Source: Rothia aeria
Lineage (GTDB): Bacteria; Actinomycetota; Actinomycetes; Actinomycetales; Micrococcaceae
Direction: 5' to 3'
Assembly (NCBI GenBank): GCA_002355935.1
Contig: AP017895.1
Span: 930,001 to 994,000, forward strand
Length of the DNA: 64,000 bases
Shown here piece by piece: positions 50,038 to 59,143 of the stretch. Positions within the stretch are counted from its first letter, which is position 1; every line of letters begins with the position of its first letter. The translations under genes were made by a program, and so were the position numbers. The notes under the pieces are model-generated. The model was not told the origin of the DNA. It did no database searches and worked only from the letters and a program-made list of their open reading frames with translations.

Positions 50038-50814
50038 TTACCGAATGGTGCTACCCGTGCCGCTGGGGTCAGCCGTAGCGGTGGGGTTCTTCAAATAGGC
50101 GCTAGCCGCATCTGCCAGCTGGGAAAACTCCGCGGGGTCGGCGGCTCCGCTGAGGATAATCGTGGTGCTCTGCCCTCCCGCAGAAGGCACGTGAGCCACA
50201 TATGAGTACACACGCTCATTATTTTTCTTTGAGGTAGCCGCCCGTACCTCCCACTCCACCCCGGCTATCTGCTCGGTGCCCTGTTTTGTGGCGTTATCAG
50301 TCTGCTGAGCCACCCACGTGGGGTTTGTATCTTTCGCCTGGGTTAGCTCAATAAAGTGGTTCTTCCCGGTAACCTGGCCGCTTTTAAAAAACCCAATATT
50401 ATCCGGTGTATTACCATTCCACCGGGCATAGTTATAGTGCCAGCCTTCCAGCTGCGGCACAGCCACCGGAAACCCTGCCTGACGGCTCGACTCAAACGCA
50501 ACCTGCGCCACATTTACCTGCGGGCGGTACGGGGTTTTATCCGGGCGTGGCATAAGCCATAGCACCGGAATAAGGATCAGAATCATCGCAACCATCGAAA
50601 TAATCATGTTGCGCGCCGGGGCGTTAATACGCTTCGACTGTTTAACGGTAATCTGCGGTGTCACCGTCTGCTCACCGTCCGGACGCTCGGCTGCAGTAAG
50701 GTCCTGCGGTAGCTCGGCAGCGGAAGAGCTGGAGGATGCATCACCCAGCTTCCTCGTACCGGCGGGTGGGTTCTCGTCCTGGGGGTTGTGTGCGTTATTC
50801 TGAGAATTTTCCAC
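50038..50814 (-). CDS. DUF4245 membrane-anchored protein
   Basis: The 258-aa protein begins at GTG 50814 with an acidic, Asn/Pro-rich tail, then one membrane helix (NMIISMVAMILILIPVLWLM, about residues 70-89) and an outer domain with QAGFPVAVPQLEGWHYN and AGVEWEVRAA, matching DUF4245. Function is unknown. It lies divergently from glpX, as in mycobacteria. Confidence 0.82.
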   Translation of the reverse strand: MENSQNNAHNPQDENPPAGTRKLGDASSSSSAAELPQDLTAAERPDGEQTVTPQITVKQSKRINAPARNMIISMVAMILILIPVLWLMPRPDKTPYRPQVNVAQVAFESSRQAGFPVAVPQLEGWHYNYARWNGNTPDNIGFFKSGQVTGKNHFIELTQAKDTNPTWVAQQTDNATKQGTEQIAGVEWEVRAATSKKNNERVYSYVAHVPSAGGQSTTIILSGAADPAEFSQLADAASAYLKNPTATADPSGTGSTIR

Positions 50815-51071
50815 AGTGTCTATTCTCTCACACCGCTGCTGGAGCACCCGAACCCAAACGGCCACTCTATACCCCCCAACACGCGCCGGACGCACCCCGT
50901 GCCGCACCATTCACGTGAGCTGCGCATCCTTGCAAACCGCTAATAACCCAGCAGAAAAACCGCTCAAAAGAACCACACAGTAAACAGCCCGCGTTATGCT
51001 AGATAACGTAGAGACCGCCAAACTATACGGCCACCCGGCCGGCTGGCCCAATCAACCCTCGAAGGTGAGTA

Positions 51072-52065
51072 ATGACTGAGAACAACAATAACCACGGTAG
51101 CCGTAACCTCGCACTGGAGCTCGTGCGCGCCACCGAAGCCGCCGCCATCGCCGCAGGCCCCTGGGTGGGGCAGGAGATAAGAACGCCGCAGACGGCGCCG
51201 CAGTGGACGCAATGCGCTACCGCCTCTCCTCCGTGAACTTCAACGGCACCGTCGTCATTGGCGAAGGTGAAAAAGACAAGGCCCCCATGCTGTTTAACGG
51301 TGAAGTCGTTGGTGACGGCACCGGCCCCAACCTCGACATTGCGGTAGATCCCATCGACGGCACCCGCCTGACCGCACTCGGCATGAATAACGCCCTCTCC
51401 GTGATTGCGGTGGCCGATGGCGGCTCAATGTTTGACCCCTCCGCCGTGTTCTACATGGAGAAGCTCGTAACCGGCCCCGAGGCCGCAGACTTCGTAGACC
51501 TGCGCCTGCCCGTGAAACAGAACCTGCACCTGGTCGCCAAGGCTAAAGGCAAAAAGATCAACGAACTGACCGTGTGCGTGCTTGACCGCCCCCGCCACGC
51601 CAAGCTGATCGAAGAAATCCGCGCCTGCGGTGCCCGTACCCGCATTATCCTTGACGGTGACGTCGCCGGCGCTATCGCCGCCTGCCGCGAAGGAACCGGT
51701 GTTGATGTGATGCTCGGCACCGGCGGCACCCCGAAGGTATTGTTGCTGCCTGCGCTATTAAAGCCACCGGGGGCGTTATCCAGGGCCGCCTGGCACCCAC
51801 CGATGACGCCGAGCGTGAGAAGGCGCTCGCCGCTGGGCACGACCTTGACCGGATCCTCACCACTGATGATTTGGTCACCAGCGATAACTGTTTCTTCGCC
51901 GCAACCGGTATTACCGACGGCAAGCTGCTGCGCGGTGTACGGTACGGCAAGAACATTGTGACCACCCAGTCGCTGGTCATGCGCTCCTCCTCTGGCACTG
52001 TGCGCACTGTTGAGGCGGAGCACCGTCTGCAGCGTATGCAGGAAATTCTCGCGCACACCCACTAA
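51072..52065 (+). CDS. glpX: class II fructose-1,6-bisphosphatase (two one-base deletions)
   Basis: GlpX dephosphorylates fructose-1,6-bisphosphate in gluconeogenesis. The frame breaks at GG 51173 (restored as [19 protein letters not shown]) and at CCG 51731-51733 (restored as [20 protein letters not shown]). The full protein is 331 aa, a normal size. Other motifs are [18 protein letters not shown] (metal Glu) and [12 protein letters not shown] (metal Asp). GAAGGTGAG precedes ATG 51072. Confidence 0.93.
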
Positions 52066-52094
52066 TAGCTCCCGCCCTGTTTCACAGGGTGTAA

Positions 52095-52140
52095 GACAAT
52101 GCGGGGGAAGGCAGCTTCATCTGCCTTCCCCCGCGTTGTC
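52095..52140 (+). terminator. glpX terminator
   Basis: GACAATGCGGGGGAAGGCAG pairs over 20 bases with CTGCCTTCCCCCGCGTTGTC (one wobble), with a 6-base loop, 30 bases after the stop. Confidence 0.88.
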
Positions 52141-52274
52141 TTGGCCGCAATCGGCTACTTCTGCAAAACCTACGAGACTCTGACAATGAGATGGGAGGGA
52201 GGCAGGATACACAGAACCCGCTCAAGGCGGGGAGCATCCCGCTTAATATCCTGGCCCCGGCACAAACGAATTAT

Positions 52275-52817
52275 TTACGGGCGTGAGATCGGTACGTGCG
52301 TGTCATGACCGTCGAATAGTTTCACCACACTATTCCATAGGCTGCGCCCTTGATACCCCAGTACCAGGTCATCAAGAATCCCGTATATGTTTTCCTGATC
52401 GTTAAGGTAAAAAGTCATGGGGCCTGAGGGCATGATTGCCACAGGAACCAGCCCGCTCACGTGAAGTCGTTCCTCGTACCAGCTGATGTGCGCGCGGGTA
52501 TTTAAAATATTAGTTTTTGCAGACTTACCCAGAACGTCGCGGAGGCAGAAGCTTATTTCATACGGAACATCCCCTCTGGCGGGGATAGACCCGTTCCGGT
52601 ACTCAAGAACCCTATCACCCACAACACCCATGAGCTCAACCACGCGGTCATTAATGGCGATACCAAATTTCTGGTAGAGGGCCTTAATCTCATTAAGCTC
52701 ATAGTCCGAGACGGCGTACCGATGCGAGTACCCGGAGCTGTCCAGCACTTCTCTAACCCTGGCCGGTAAAATATCATAATGTGCCCGTATGTCCTTATTT
52801 CTGTGCGTATACAGCAA
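52275..52817 (-). CDS. SUKH-3-like immunity domain protein (orphan)
   Basis: The 180-aa protein reads LPARVREVLDSSGYSHRYA at the start and has a C-terminal half with GLVPVAIMPSGPMTFYLNDQ and ENIYGILDDLVLGYQGRSLW, a pattern like SUKH-3, a family of immunity proteins to polymorphic toxins. No toxin gene adjoins it. The start is unclear: only TTG 52817 is available upstream of the domain, without a ribosome binding site, so a 5' error or truncation is possible. It is convergent with glpX. Confidence 0.55.
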   Translation of the reverse strand: MLYTHRNKDIRAHYDILPARVREVLDSSGYSHRYAVSDYELNEIKALYQKFGIAINDRVVELMGVVGDRVLEYRNGSIPARGDVPYEISFCLRDVLGKSAKTNILNTRAHISWYEERLHVSGLVPVAIMPSGPMTFYLNDQENIYGILDDLVLGYQGRSLWNSVVKLFDGHDTHVPISRP

Positions 52818-52937
52818 TACGGTGGGGTGCTCAGAGTGCTGCAGCTCAACAACCCCGCACCGTGAAGATATTCACGTGGCTAACTCCGCCCGCAAACACC
52901 TATACGACTGAATATAAAAGTGTGTACGGCGCAGTCC

Positions 52938-52987
52938 CGGCTGTTTGGGGCAAGGCCATAGCGGCGCCAAACAGCCGAAACCCAGGT
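52938..52987 (-). terminator. hairpin downstream of femAB
   Basis: CGGCTGTTTGG and CCAAACAGCCG form an 11-bp stem about 35 bases beyond the femAB stop. No T-tract. Confidence 0.5.
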
Positions 52988-53023
52988 GGTACGGTGGGCC
53001 GTTAAAACTTTTACGTAACGGTT

Positions 53024-54046
53024 TTATCGTTTCAAGAGTTTCTTCAAACGTGCGGGGGCGTCCTTCACGAGTTCTTTTGCCTGAGCGAGCGCCTGCTGTG
53101 CCTTCGGCCGCGCCCGGTATGCGGCGTCGTACACCTTGTAGCCCGCAGCGTTCACCGGAACATCCCATGTGCCCGGGTAGGTGACTGACTCACCACCAAA
53201 AGATTTTTTAAACTTCGTAAACCCGGCCCACTCGTGGTTAGGCTCATCCTCCGGGGCAATGCCGAACAAATCCACGTACTTCAGACCTTTAGCCTTCGCG
53301 TCTAAAATCAGGTTCGTCACCACCGGAATGCCTGCTGAAAGCTTACGGTGCTCAAATGAGGCCGCCGCGTGGGCGTAGGTGCGGGTATCGTCTGAGTCGT
53401 AGACGAAAGCTGCGGCAATCGGCTCCACCGTGCCGTCCTCATGCGTGAGACGGGCAATATACAGGGAGGCAGCCTTAGCGGGCATGAGCACCCGTGCCAC
53501 CTGCGACAGGTATTCGTCTCGCTGGCGGTTAAAACCGTTCCGGTCGGCAGTTGCCTCCAAGAACTGATACAGCACCGTCATATCCTCAGGATCCTCAGAC
53601 ACCTCAATGCTCACGCCTTTCTTGTGAATATTGCGGTGCAGGTTGCGGTTATTCGATTTCATCCCCTTGAGGATTTCATCGTCACTTCCCGAAAGGTCAA
53701 TGATCTGCGTGTGTGCGGGCTGAACCTGGCGGGGTGAAAGCACCGCCTGGCGTGAGGTCAAAAATGCCGCCGCATCACGTTCACCCCAGATCGCCGGGTT
53801 GGTGGGCTCGATTCGCACGAACAGGCACTTGTGTGCCTTCGCCTCAGCCTTCAGCGAGGTGAGGGCGGCGTCAAATGTCTGTGCATCTTCGGCCACCGGC
53901 CCGTACGGGCTGTATAGGTACCTGCCGGTTTTACCGCCCTCAACGGTGGCGATATACGACCAACCCTCGCCGCTACGGCGGATGACGGTGTGCCCGTTTG
54001 ACTCTTGAAAACGCGCCCAGATCTCTGACTGAAGAATATTGCTCAT
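53024..54046 (-). CDS. FemAB-family peptidoglycan bridge aminoacyltransferase
   Basis: The 340-aa protein belongs to the FemABX/MurM family, which uses aminoacyl-tRNA to build the cross-bridge on lipid II. Twin GNAT-like folds are indicated by LQSEIWARFQES at the start, LKGMKSNNRNLHRNIHKKG in the middle, and YVDLFGIAPEDEPNHEWAGF plus FKKSFGGESVTYPGTWDVP near the end. ATG 54046 has TAGAAT 7 bases upstream and no Shine-Dalgarno, so it is probably leaderless. The transferred amino acid is not known. Confidence 0.88.
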   Translation of the reverse strand: MSNILQSEIWARFQESNGHTVIRRSGEGWSYIATVEGGKTGRYLYSPYGPVAEDAQTFDAALTSLKAEAKAHKCLFVRIEPTNPAIWGERDAAAFLTSRQAVLSPRQVQPAHTQIIDLSGSDDEILKGMKSNNRNLHRNIHKKGVSIEVSEDPEDMTVLYQFLEATADRNGFNRQRDEYLSQVARVLMPAKAASLYIARLTHEDGTVEPIAAAFVYDSDDTRTYAHAAASFEHRKLSAGIPVVTNLILDAKAKGLKYVDLFGIAPEDEPNHEWAGFTKFKKSFGGESVTYPGTWDVPVNAAGYKVYDAAYRARPKAQQALAQAKELVKDAPARLKKLLKR

Positions 54047-54053
54047 GGGCACC

Positions 54054-54059
54054 ATTCTA
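54054..54059 (-). promoter_or_regulatory. -10 box of leaderless femAB
   Basis: TAGAAT on the minus strand, 7 bases before the ATG. Confidence 0.5.
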
Positions 54060-54146
54060 TAGGGTTCACTCTGCGGCCGATGTGTGCTGGGTCAGTGCTC
54101 AACCCACCGAAACCGCAGGTTTTTACGGGAAAGAGTATAAATAAAC

Positions 54147-54235
54147 ACGCAGTTGCCGTGTACCCCGTGCACTAGGCGTTCATAGGGTGCGCAGCAACTG
54201 CGTAATCATAAACAAAAAACCGAATGGGTTTTCTG
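54147..54235 (-). terminator. tandem hairpins downstream of purE
   Basis: On the minus strand, after purE, a short AAAACC/GGTTTT stem ends in a run of T near 54213-54235, and an ACGCAGTTGC/GCAACTGCGT stem (54147-54203) follows. Confidence 0.55.
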
Positions 54236-54247
54236 CGTACTGTGTTT

Positions 54248-54880
54248 TTACGGGACGTAAGCCTGCGGTTCGCCGGGGGTGGGCTGCTTAGGCTGGGTCG
54301 GCTCCGAGCTGCGGATGGTGGATGCATCATCCTGCTGCTCCGCACGGCGCTCCTCTAGCTTGGCCCGCAACGCAGCGCCCTTATCGACCGCGCTCTGACG
54401 CAGGTTCTTTGAGAAATCCAGCAGATCGGAATGCACCTGCTGTGCGAAATCATCGGTGCCGCACCCTAAAATACGCAGAGCCAAAAGACCTGCATTGCGC
54501 GCCCCATCAATCGAAACGGTTGCCACCGGAACCCCGGCGGGCATCTGCGCAATTGACAGGAGGGAATCCATACCTTCCAGGTTCTTTAACCGCACCGGCA
54601 CACCAATCACCGGCAGAGCGGTCACCGAGGCAAGCATCCCCGGCAAATGTGCTGCACCGCCAGCGCCAGCAATAATCACGCGAATACCGCGGGTGTGCGC
54701 CTGCTGGCCGTAAGCGATCATGTCTTCAGGCATGCGGTGTGCCGAAACCACATCGGCTTCATAGGGGATGCCGAATTCTTCAAGTACCGTCGCGGCTGCT
54801 TCCATAACGGACCAGTCGGAATCGGAGCCCATCACAATACCCACTACGGGGCTGTCAGAATCGTACGGGGAGGTCGTCAT
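54248..54880 (-). CDS. purE: N5-carboxyaminoimidazole ribonucleotide mutase
   Basis: PurE moves the carboxyl group of N5-CAIR to give CAIR in purine synthesis. The 210-aa protein has [39 protein letters not shown] and IGVPVRL. AAGGAG lies 5 bases before ATG 54880. The last ~45 residues form an unusual charged, Pro/Gln-rich tail not needed for the fold. It lies 34 bases after purK, which supplies its substrate. Confidence 0.95.
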   Translation of the reverse strand: MTTSPYDSDSPVVGIVMGSDSDWSVMEAAATVLEEFGIPYEADVVSAHRMPEDMIAYGQQAHTRGIRVIIAGAGGAAHLPGMLASVTALPVIGVPVRLKNLEGMDSLLSIAQMPAGVPVATVSIDGARNAGLLALRILGCGTDDFAQQVHSDLLDFSKNLRQSAVDKGAALRAKLEERRAEQQDDASTIRSSEPTQPKQPTPGEPQAYVP

Positions 54881-54914
54881 TCTCTTTCTCCTTCCACAAG
54901 GGACACATCTAAAC

Positions 54915-56104
54915 CTATAGCGGCCTGCCATCACGCAGAATAGAGGCAGCATTCGCGGCAATATGACGCAGCTGCTCAAGTTCATGCGCACCGCCGGTAA
55001 CGTTTACGTGACCAATCTTACGCCCCGGCCGGGGTTCTTTGCCGTAGAAATGTATTTTTGCGCGTGGCTCCGCACTAAAAGCCAGCGGATACACACCGAA
55101 AATGTCATCATGTTCCCCGCCCAGATAATTCTTCATCACACTCACTTCAGCAAGGGCAGATGCATCACCCAGCGGTAGGTCAAGCACCGCACGCAGGTGC
55201 TGCTCAAACTGGCTGGTGACTGCACCGTCTTGGGTCCAATGCCCGTATTGTGGGGGCGCATCGCCAGCTCATTAATATAGAACCCGGATGCAGAGCCGGG
55301 AACTTCGAACAGTTCGACAGCCATTACCCCGGTCACGCCCAGCTCTGTGGCGATGTGCACCGCCGCCTCAGATGCGGCTGCGGCCACCTGCGCTTCAAGG
55401 TTCGGGGCGGGGGAAATCACCTCATCGCACACCGAATGTATTTGGATTGTTTCAGCCACAGGCCAGGGGATAACCTGCCCGCTCTCACGGCGGGCCACCA
55501 GTGCCGACAGCTCGCGGGTAAACGGTACTTTCTCCTCCGCCAGAAGTGAGGAAAAATCGGTGCGTGATTCCAACTGGTCGAACCAGCTGGCGGCGCGTTC
55601 ACGAGCGTCCCCAGCAGATTCGAGCACCAGCACACCTTTGCCGTCATAGCCTCCGCGCGGGGTTTTGAGTACCACCGGCCAGCCGGTCGCATCCCCGAAC
55701 TCAAGTAGTTCGGTGAGTGTACTCACTTTAGCCCATCGGGGGTTCGGCAGCCCCAGCCGTTCGATCGCCGCGCGCATGAGCAGCTTATCTTGGGCGTACT
55801 GCAGGGCTTCCGGGCGTGGCTGCACATTCACGCCCTCTGCAATAAGGGTGTGCAATAGTTCGGTGGGAACGTGCTCATGGTCGAACGTAATCACGTCTTT
55901 ACCGGCCGCGAACTCACGCAGGGTGTCAAGGTTTTTGTAATCGCCTACTACGGCGGTACGCACCGCAGCTACGGCACCCACCTGAGGGGTTTCGGCGAGG
56001 ATATGCAGATTCAATCCGAGATTTGTTGCCGCCGGTGCCATCATGCGGGCTAACTGTCCGCCACCGATCACGCCAACTACTGGTCCAGTTACAGGGTAAG
56101 TCAC
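54915..56104 (-). CDS. purK: 5-(carboxyamino)imidazole ribonucleotide synthase (one-base deletion)
   Basis: PurK carboxylates AIR with ATP and bicarbonate. Motifs: [39 protein letters not shown] and the ATP-grasp end [14 protein letters not shown]. The frame breaks at CCC 55242-55244; one base restores [19 protein letters not shown] and the conserved C-terminus, giving 396 aa. GTG 56104 has TAGACT 8 bases upstream; a leaderless start is possible. The carbonic anhydrase gene nearby could supply bicarbonate, but that link is loose. Confidence 0.94.
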
Positions 56105-56298
56105 ATCACCTAAGTCTAGCGGTTAGCCAATAACAACGGTAGTAAGCTGCACATAGGCTCCCATAAAACTGGGAGTTGACTTGTAAAGGGGCAGCTGAGA
56201 AGGCATATTCGTATGTGGTGTACTACCATTTCAAGGTAGGTAGAAATACATGCGGCCCAGTGAACTATCCTCACCGGGGGCAAAACAAGAAGGTAAAC

Positions 56299-56901
56299 AT
56301 GAGTTCACTTCCCAGCCGAATCAAAGCGATTTGGAACACGTACGGCATTGAGATTGCCAAATTTTGCACTGTTGGCGGCGCCGCATTCGTGGTGAACTCT
56401 GTGGTGGTGTGGACGCTGATGGTGACCATCATGCACGACTCCCACACTAAAGCCAAGGTGATTGCCAGTGTCGTAGCCACTATTTTCTCGTGGTTAATGA
56501 ACCGGCTGTGGACGTTCCGTGAGAACCGCTCCGAGAACTGGAAGCGTGAGGCAATCGAGTTTGCGTTCGTAAATATTCTGGGAATCCTTGTTGAAGCCGG
56601 GTGTGTGGCTTTCAGCACCTACATTTTGGGGTTGCGAACTGCGCAGGCCTCGTTCATTTCGGGCACGATTATTGGCACTATTTTGGGTACTATTCTGAGG
56701 TATTTTCTCTACCGGTTCTGGGTGTACGGCAAACACCGCAAACAGGTTGCTGAGGGTGGGGCTACCGAGCATGAAGAGCTTGGCCATATGCTGGAAGAAG
56801 CAACCGAGATTATGACCCACGACTCTGAAGCAGAAGCTGTTATAGCGCAGGAGTCAGCTGCTGAGGCTGAAGTCTCGAACGGCAATAAAATTAATGTATG
56901 A
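56299..56901 (+). CDS. GtrA-family membrane protein
   Basis: The 200-aa protein has four membrane helices in the GtrA layout: FCTVGGAAFVVNSVVVWTLM, then VVATIFSWLMNRLWTFRENR (conserved NRxWTF), then two more with GTILRYFLYRFWVYG. A charged acidic tail follows. GtrA proteins are thought to flip polyprenyl-linked sugars for surface glycans. AAGAAGG precedes ATG 56299. It is divergent from purK, an arrangement common in actinobacteria. Confidence 0.86.
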   Translation: MSSLPSRIKAIWNTYGIEIAKFCTVGGAAFVVNSVVVWTLMVTIMHDSHTKAKVIASVVATIFSWLMNRLWTFRENRSENWKREAIEFAFVNILGILVEAGCVAFSTYILGLRTAQASFISGTIIGTILGTILRYFLYRFWVYGKHRKQVAEGGATEHEELGHMLEEATEIMTHDSEAEAVIAQESAAEAEVSNGNKINV

Positions 56902-57040
56902 CGGAATATGAAGGTGGCGGTCTATGATGTGTGGGCCGCAATCTTTATTTAACGCTGTACAGTGCAGCTTCGTAGGTGCTACCGCGTGGCTTCGTCAACG
57001 CAGCAGTGTAGCTAATCTACTGCTGCTTAACCTGTAACAG

Positions 57041-57852
57041 TTATTTCCCCTGGCGGCGGGTATCTACAGCCCGTTCACTTGCAAGAATCGGTGCTATCTC
57101 TGCTGGGGTAAAACCTGCTGTGGGGTCGGTGATGAGTACTGCATAGCCAGCTACGAGAGCCCCGAGTACCTCGCAGACAATGGCGAGAGCATTTTCGGGT
57201 GTGCCAAAACTATGCTGAGAGTTAAGCAGGACTGCAAGGGCTGGTTCTCCGCTGTCAAGCCGCACCTGATGGGAGTCAAAGCTGCGGGCCTGCTTGAGTA
57301 TTTCTGCGAGCACATCCGCATTGGTGACTCCGGCGAGCACCTCTGTGGTGGGGTGGGGCGGCATGCCCATGAACTGATCCGCTTCGCTGCGTACCAGGGC
57401 GCAGAAATCCAGGATTTCGCCGTCGTAAACATTAAAGACAGCTTCGGAATCACCCGTATAACGCATGGCCAGCGGCCCCGGTCAATGAGCAGCAGAAAAT
57501 CCGGGGAACGAGTAAAGCGTGCTGCGGTGGCAGCGTCTAACGCTACGCCAACCTGCGGTTCATTACTGTTCAGCAGCGCACCTGCCCTTAATGCCGCCAA
57601 GCAGAGAGCAACACAGCGCCAGTGCACATCGGATTCTATGTGCAGGGTGCTGCCTTCTTCGACCTCGCACTCATTGAGGAGCAGGTTTGCGCTTTTATCA
57701 ACCCAGTTCATGAGCACCCGCCCCGAAAGCTCGATCCGTTCCCCGCTGCGCGAATGCCAGATAATGGCTGGTGTTTGTACTGCAGCGAGAGCATGAAAAA
57801 CCTGGTTGAGAGAGCGTGCGGTTGAAAGTTTGGGGAGTAGATTTTCTGCCAT
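57041..57852 (-). CDS. TIGR03089-like protein (one-base deletion)
   Basis: TIGR03089 proteins are short homologues of the N-terminal part of AMP-forming ligases, with no catalytic motif known. The frame breaks at CCCC 57476-57479; one base restores LLIDRGPLAMRYTGDSEAVF and gives 270 aa. WVDKSANLLLNECEVEEG and the middle CLAALRAGALL resemble the family. ATG 57852 has TATGGT 6 bases upstream and no spaced Shine-Dalgarno, so it is probably leaderless. Confidence 0.75.
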
Positions 57853-58243
57853 TCCTCAACCATACCTTAGGCTCTTATTTGTACCCAGAGTACGAATATT
57901 TATTTGTTTTGTAAACATTTTTCGTATCTTTTGCATGTATTTGTCGGTATAAAAGATTTATTTGCGACTATTCGATATATGTGGAATGAATTTATCAGCT
58001 GTAACCGCTTACTTGAGTTCCATGAGATGTTTACACCTTTTGCAACATTAAGTCCAGTTTGACGAATAGGGCGTGTCGCCCGTCTAATGAATAGGTGGGG
58101 TTACTTCCGCCGATAGCGCAACCCTCCCGCAAAGCGCTATTTCTTCGGCATTCAATCCCACAGACCAAAGGCCAGTCACCCCAGTGTGTTGGAGACTGGC
58201 CCCGCAGACTCATTCACATGATGAGAACACGGAAGGGACGACC
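57853..58243. other. long divergent intergenic region upstream of whiB
   Basis: No gene is recognised. The first ~170 bases are strongly AT-rich (57870-58040). A GGCCAGTC/GACTGGCC hairpin lies at 58170-58201. TATGGT (57859-57864, minus strand) is the -10 box of the TIGR03089-like gene. The whiB promoter must also lie here. Confidence 0.5.
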
Positions 58244-58273
58244 ATGGGTTCATGCATCAGCCCCGAGATGTAA
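58244..58273 (+). CDS. possible upstream ORF in the whiB leader, 9 aa
   Basis: ATG 58244 has GGAAGGG about 6 bases upstream and reads MGSCISPEM then TAA. The codons for SPE form the 5' arm of a hairpin (58259-58285, AGCCCCGAG with CTCGGGCT), so translation of this ORF would melt it. This resembles uORF-controlled attenuation known for whiB7, but is untested here. Confidence 0.35.
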   Translation: MGSCISPEM

Positions 58274-58327
58274 AACACTCGGGCTGGTGCCAGCGGCGAC
58301 TGCCCGGGCTGAACCCAGCTCTACACT

Positions 58328-58747
58328 ATGCAAACAATCCACGCAGTGCAATCACTGGAAGAACAGGCCAATGTGTTCCTTGCTGCCGCCGAGCTGAGCC
58401 TCGGCGCCGATATCGCGCCCGCTGCAGAATGCAGGGCAGCAACAGGGCTGCTGGCTTGCCCCGACGGTGGCACCGTCGACATTTGGGAGGCCGCAGCCGA
58501 TATTTACGGCACCGGCGGCGAAGAAGGTGAACTTGCCTGGCAGGCTGAAGCACTTTGTGCCCAAACGGACCCCGAAGCCTTTTTTCCTGAGAAGGGCGGC
58601 TCCACACGTGACGCTAAACGCGTGTGCGGGGTCTGCCCTGTGCGCGAAGAGTGTCTAAAATATGCTATGGACAATGATGAGCGTTTCGGAATCTGGGGAG
58701 GACTCTCAGAACGCGAACGCCGGAGGCTGCGCAAGCAGGCAAGCTAA
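58328..58747 (+). CDS. whiB: WhiB-family iron-sulfur regulator (WhiB2/WhmD-like)
   Basis: Wbl proteins bind a 4Fe-4S cluster and control transcription with the primary sigma factor. The four Cys are in [21 protein letters not shown] (first) and [11 protein letters not shown] (other three), followed by [19 protein letters not shown]. The cluster region matches WhiB2/WhmD, a septation regulator. The N-terminal ~70 residues are variable. ATG 58328 is the only in-frame start before a stop, but it has no ribosome binding site and TACACT touches it, so a downstream GTG is possible. A DUF3499 gene follows, as in mycobacteria. Confidence 0.9.
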   Translation: MQTIHAVQSLEEQANVFLAAAELSLGADIAPAAECRAATGLLACPDGGTVDIWEAAADIYGTGGEEGELAWQAEALCAQTDPEAFFPEKGGSTRDAKRVCGVCPVREECLKYAMDNDERFGIWGGLSERERRRLRKQAS

Positions 58748-58767
58748 GGCTAGGAAGGTTACCCACC

Positions 58768-58992
58768 ATGCAAACCGCACGACTGTGCTCTCGACAAACA
58801 TGCAAAAGAGAAGCAACGGTTACGCTCACCTACTCCTACGCCGATTCAACGGCCGTCATAGGGCCGCTCTCGGAACATCGCGAGCCTCACGCCTATGATT
58901 TGTGTGATCTGCACGCTGAACAGCTGACCGCCCCACAGGGGTGGCAGGTGGTGCGCGTGCCGAGCCGTCCGCGCCCTTATAGCGGCGCATAG
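58768..58992 (+). CDS. DUF3499 protein
   Basis: The 74-aa protein has the DUF3499 pattern: RLCSRQTCKREATVTLTYSY, AVIGPLSEHREPHAYDLC and HAEQLTAPQGWQVVRV. Paired Cys residues (two in the start, one with His in CDLHAEQ) suggest a small zinc ribbon. Function is unknown; linkage to whiB2 is conserved in actinobacteria. It is 20 bases after whiB. Confidence 0.88.
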   Translation: MQTARLCSRQTCKREATVTLTYSYADSTAVIGPLSEHREPHAYDLCDLHAEQLTAPQGWQVVRVPSRPRPYSGA

Positions 58993-59032
58993 GTGCCACG
59001 CTGCGTGGGGGTTATCATACCGCTCATACTAC

Positions 59033-59063
59033 GAACCTTCTGCAGCAGTACAGCAGAAGGTTC
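59033..59063 (+). terminator. whiB-DUF3499 terminator
   Basis: GAACCTTCTGC and GCAGAAGGTTC are perfect 11-bp complements followed by TT, 40 bases after the DUF3499 stop. Confidence 0.7.
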
Positions 59064-59143
59064 TTAGTATGTGAGAAACTGTGACATAGCAAATCTTTAC
59101 AACGCACTCACTCAATTTATTCACCCGGAACGAGAACACCTAC

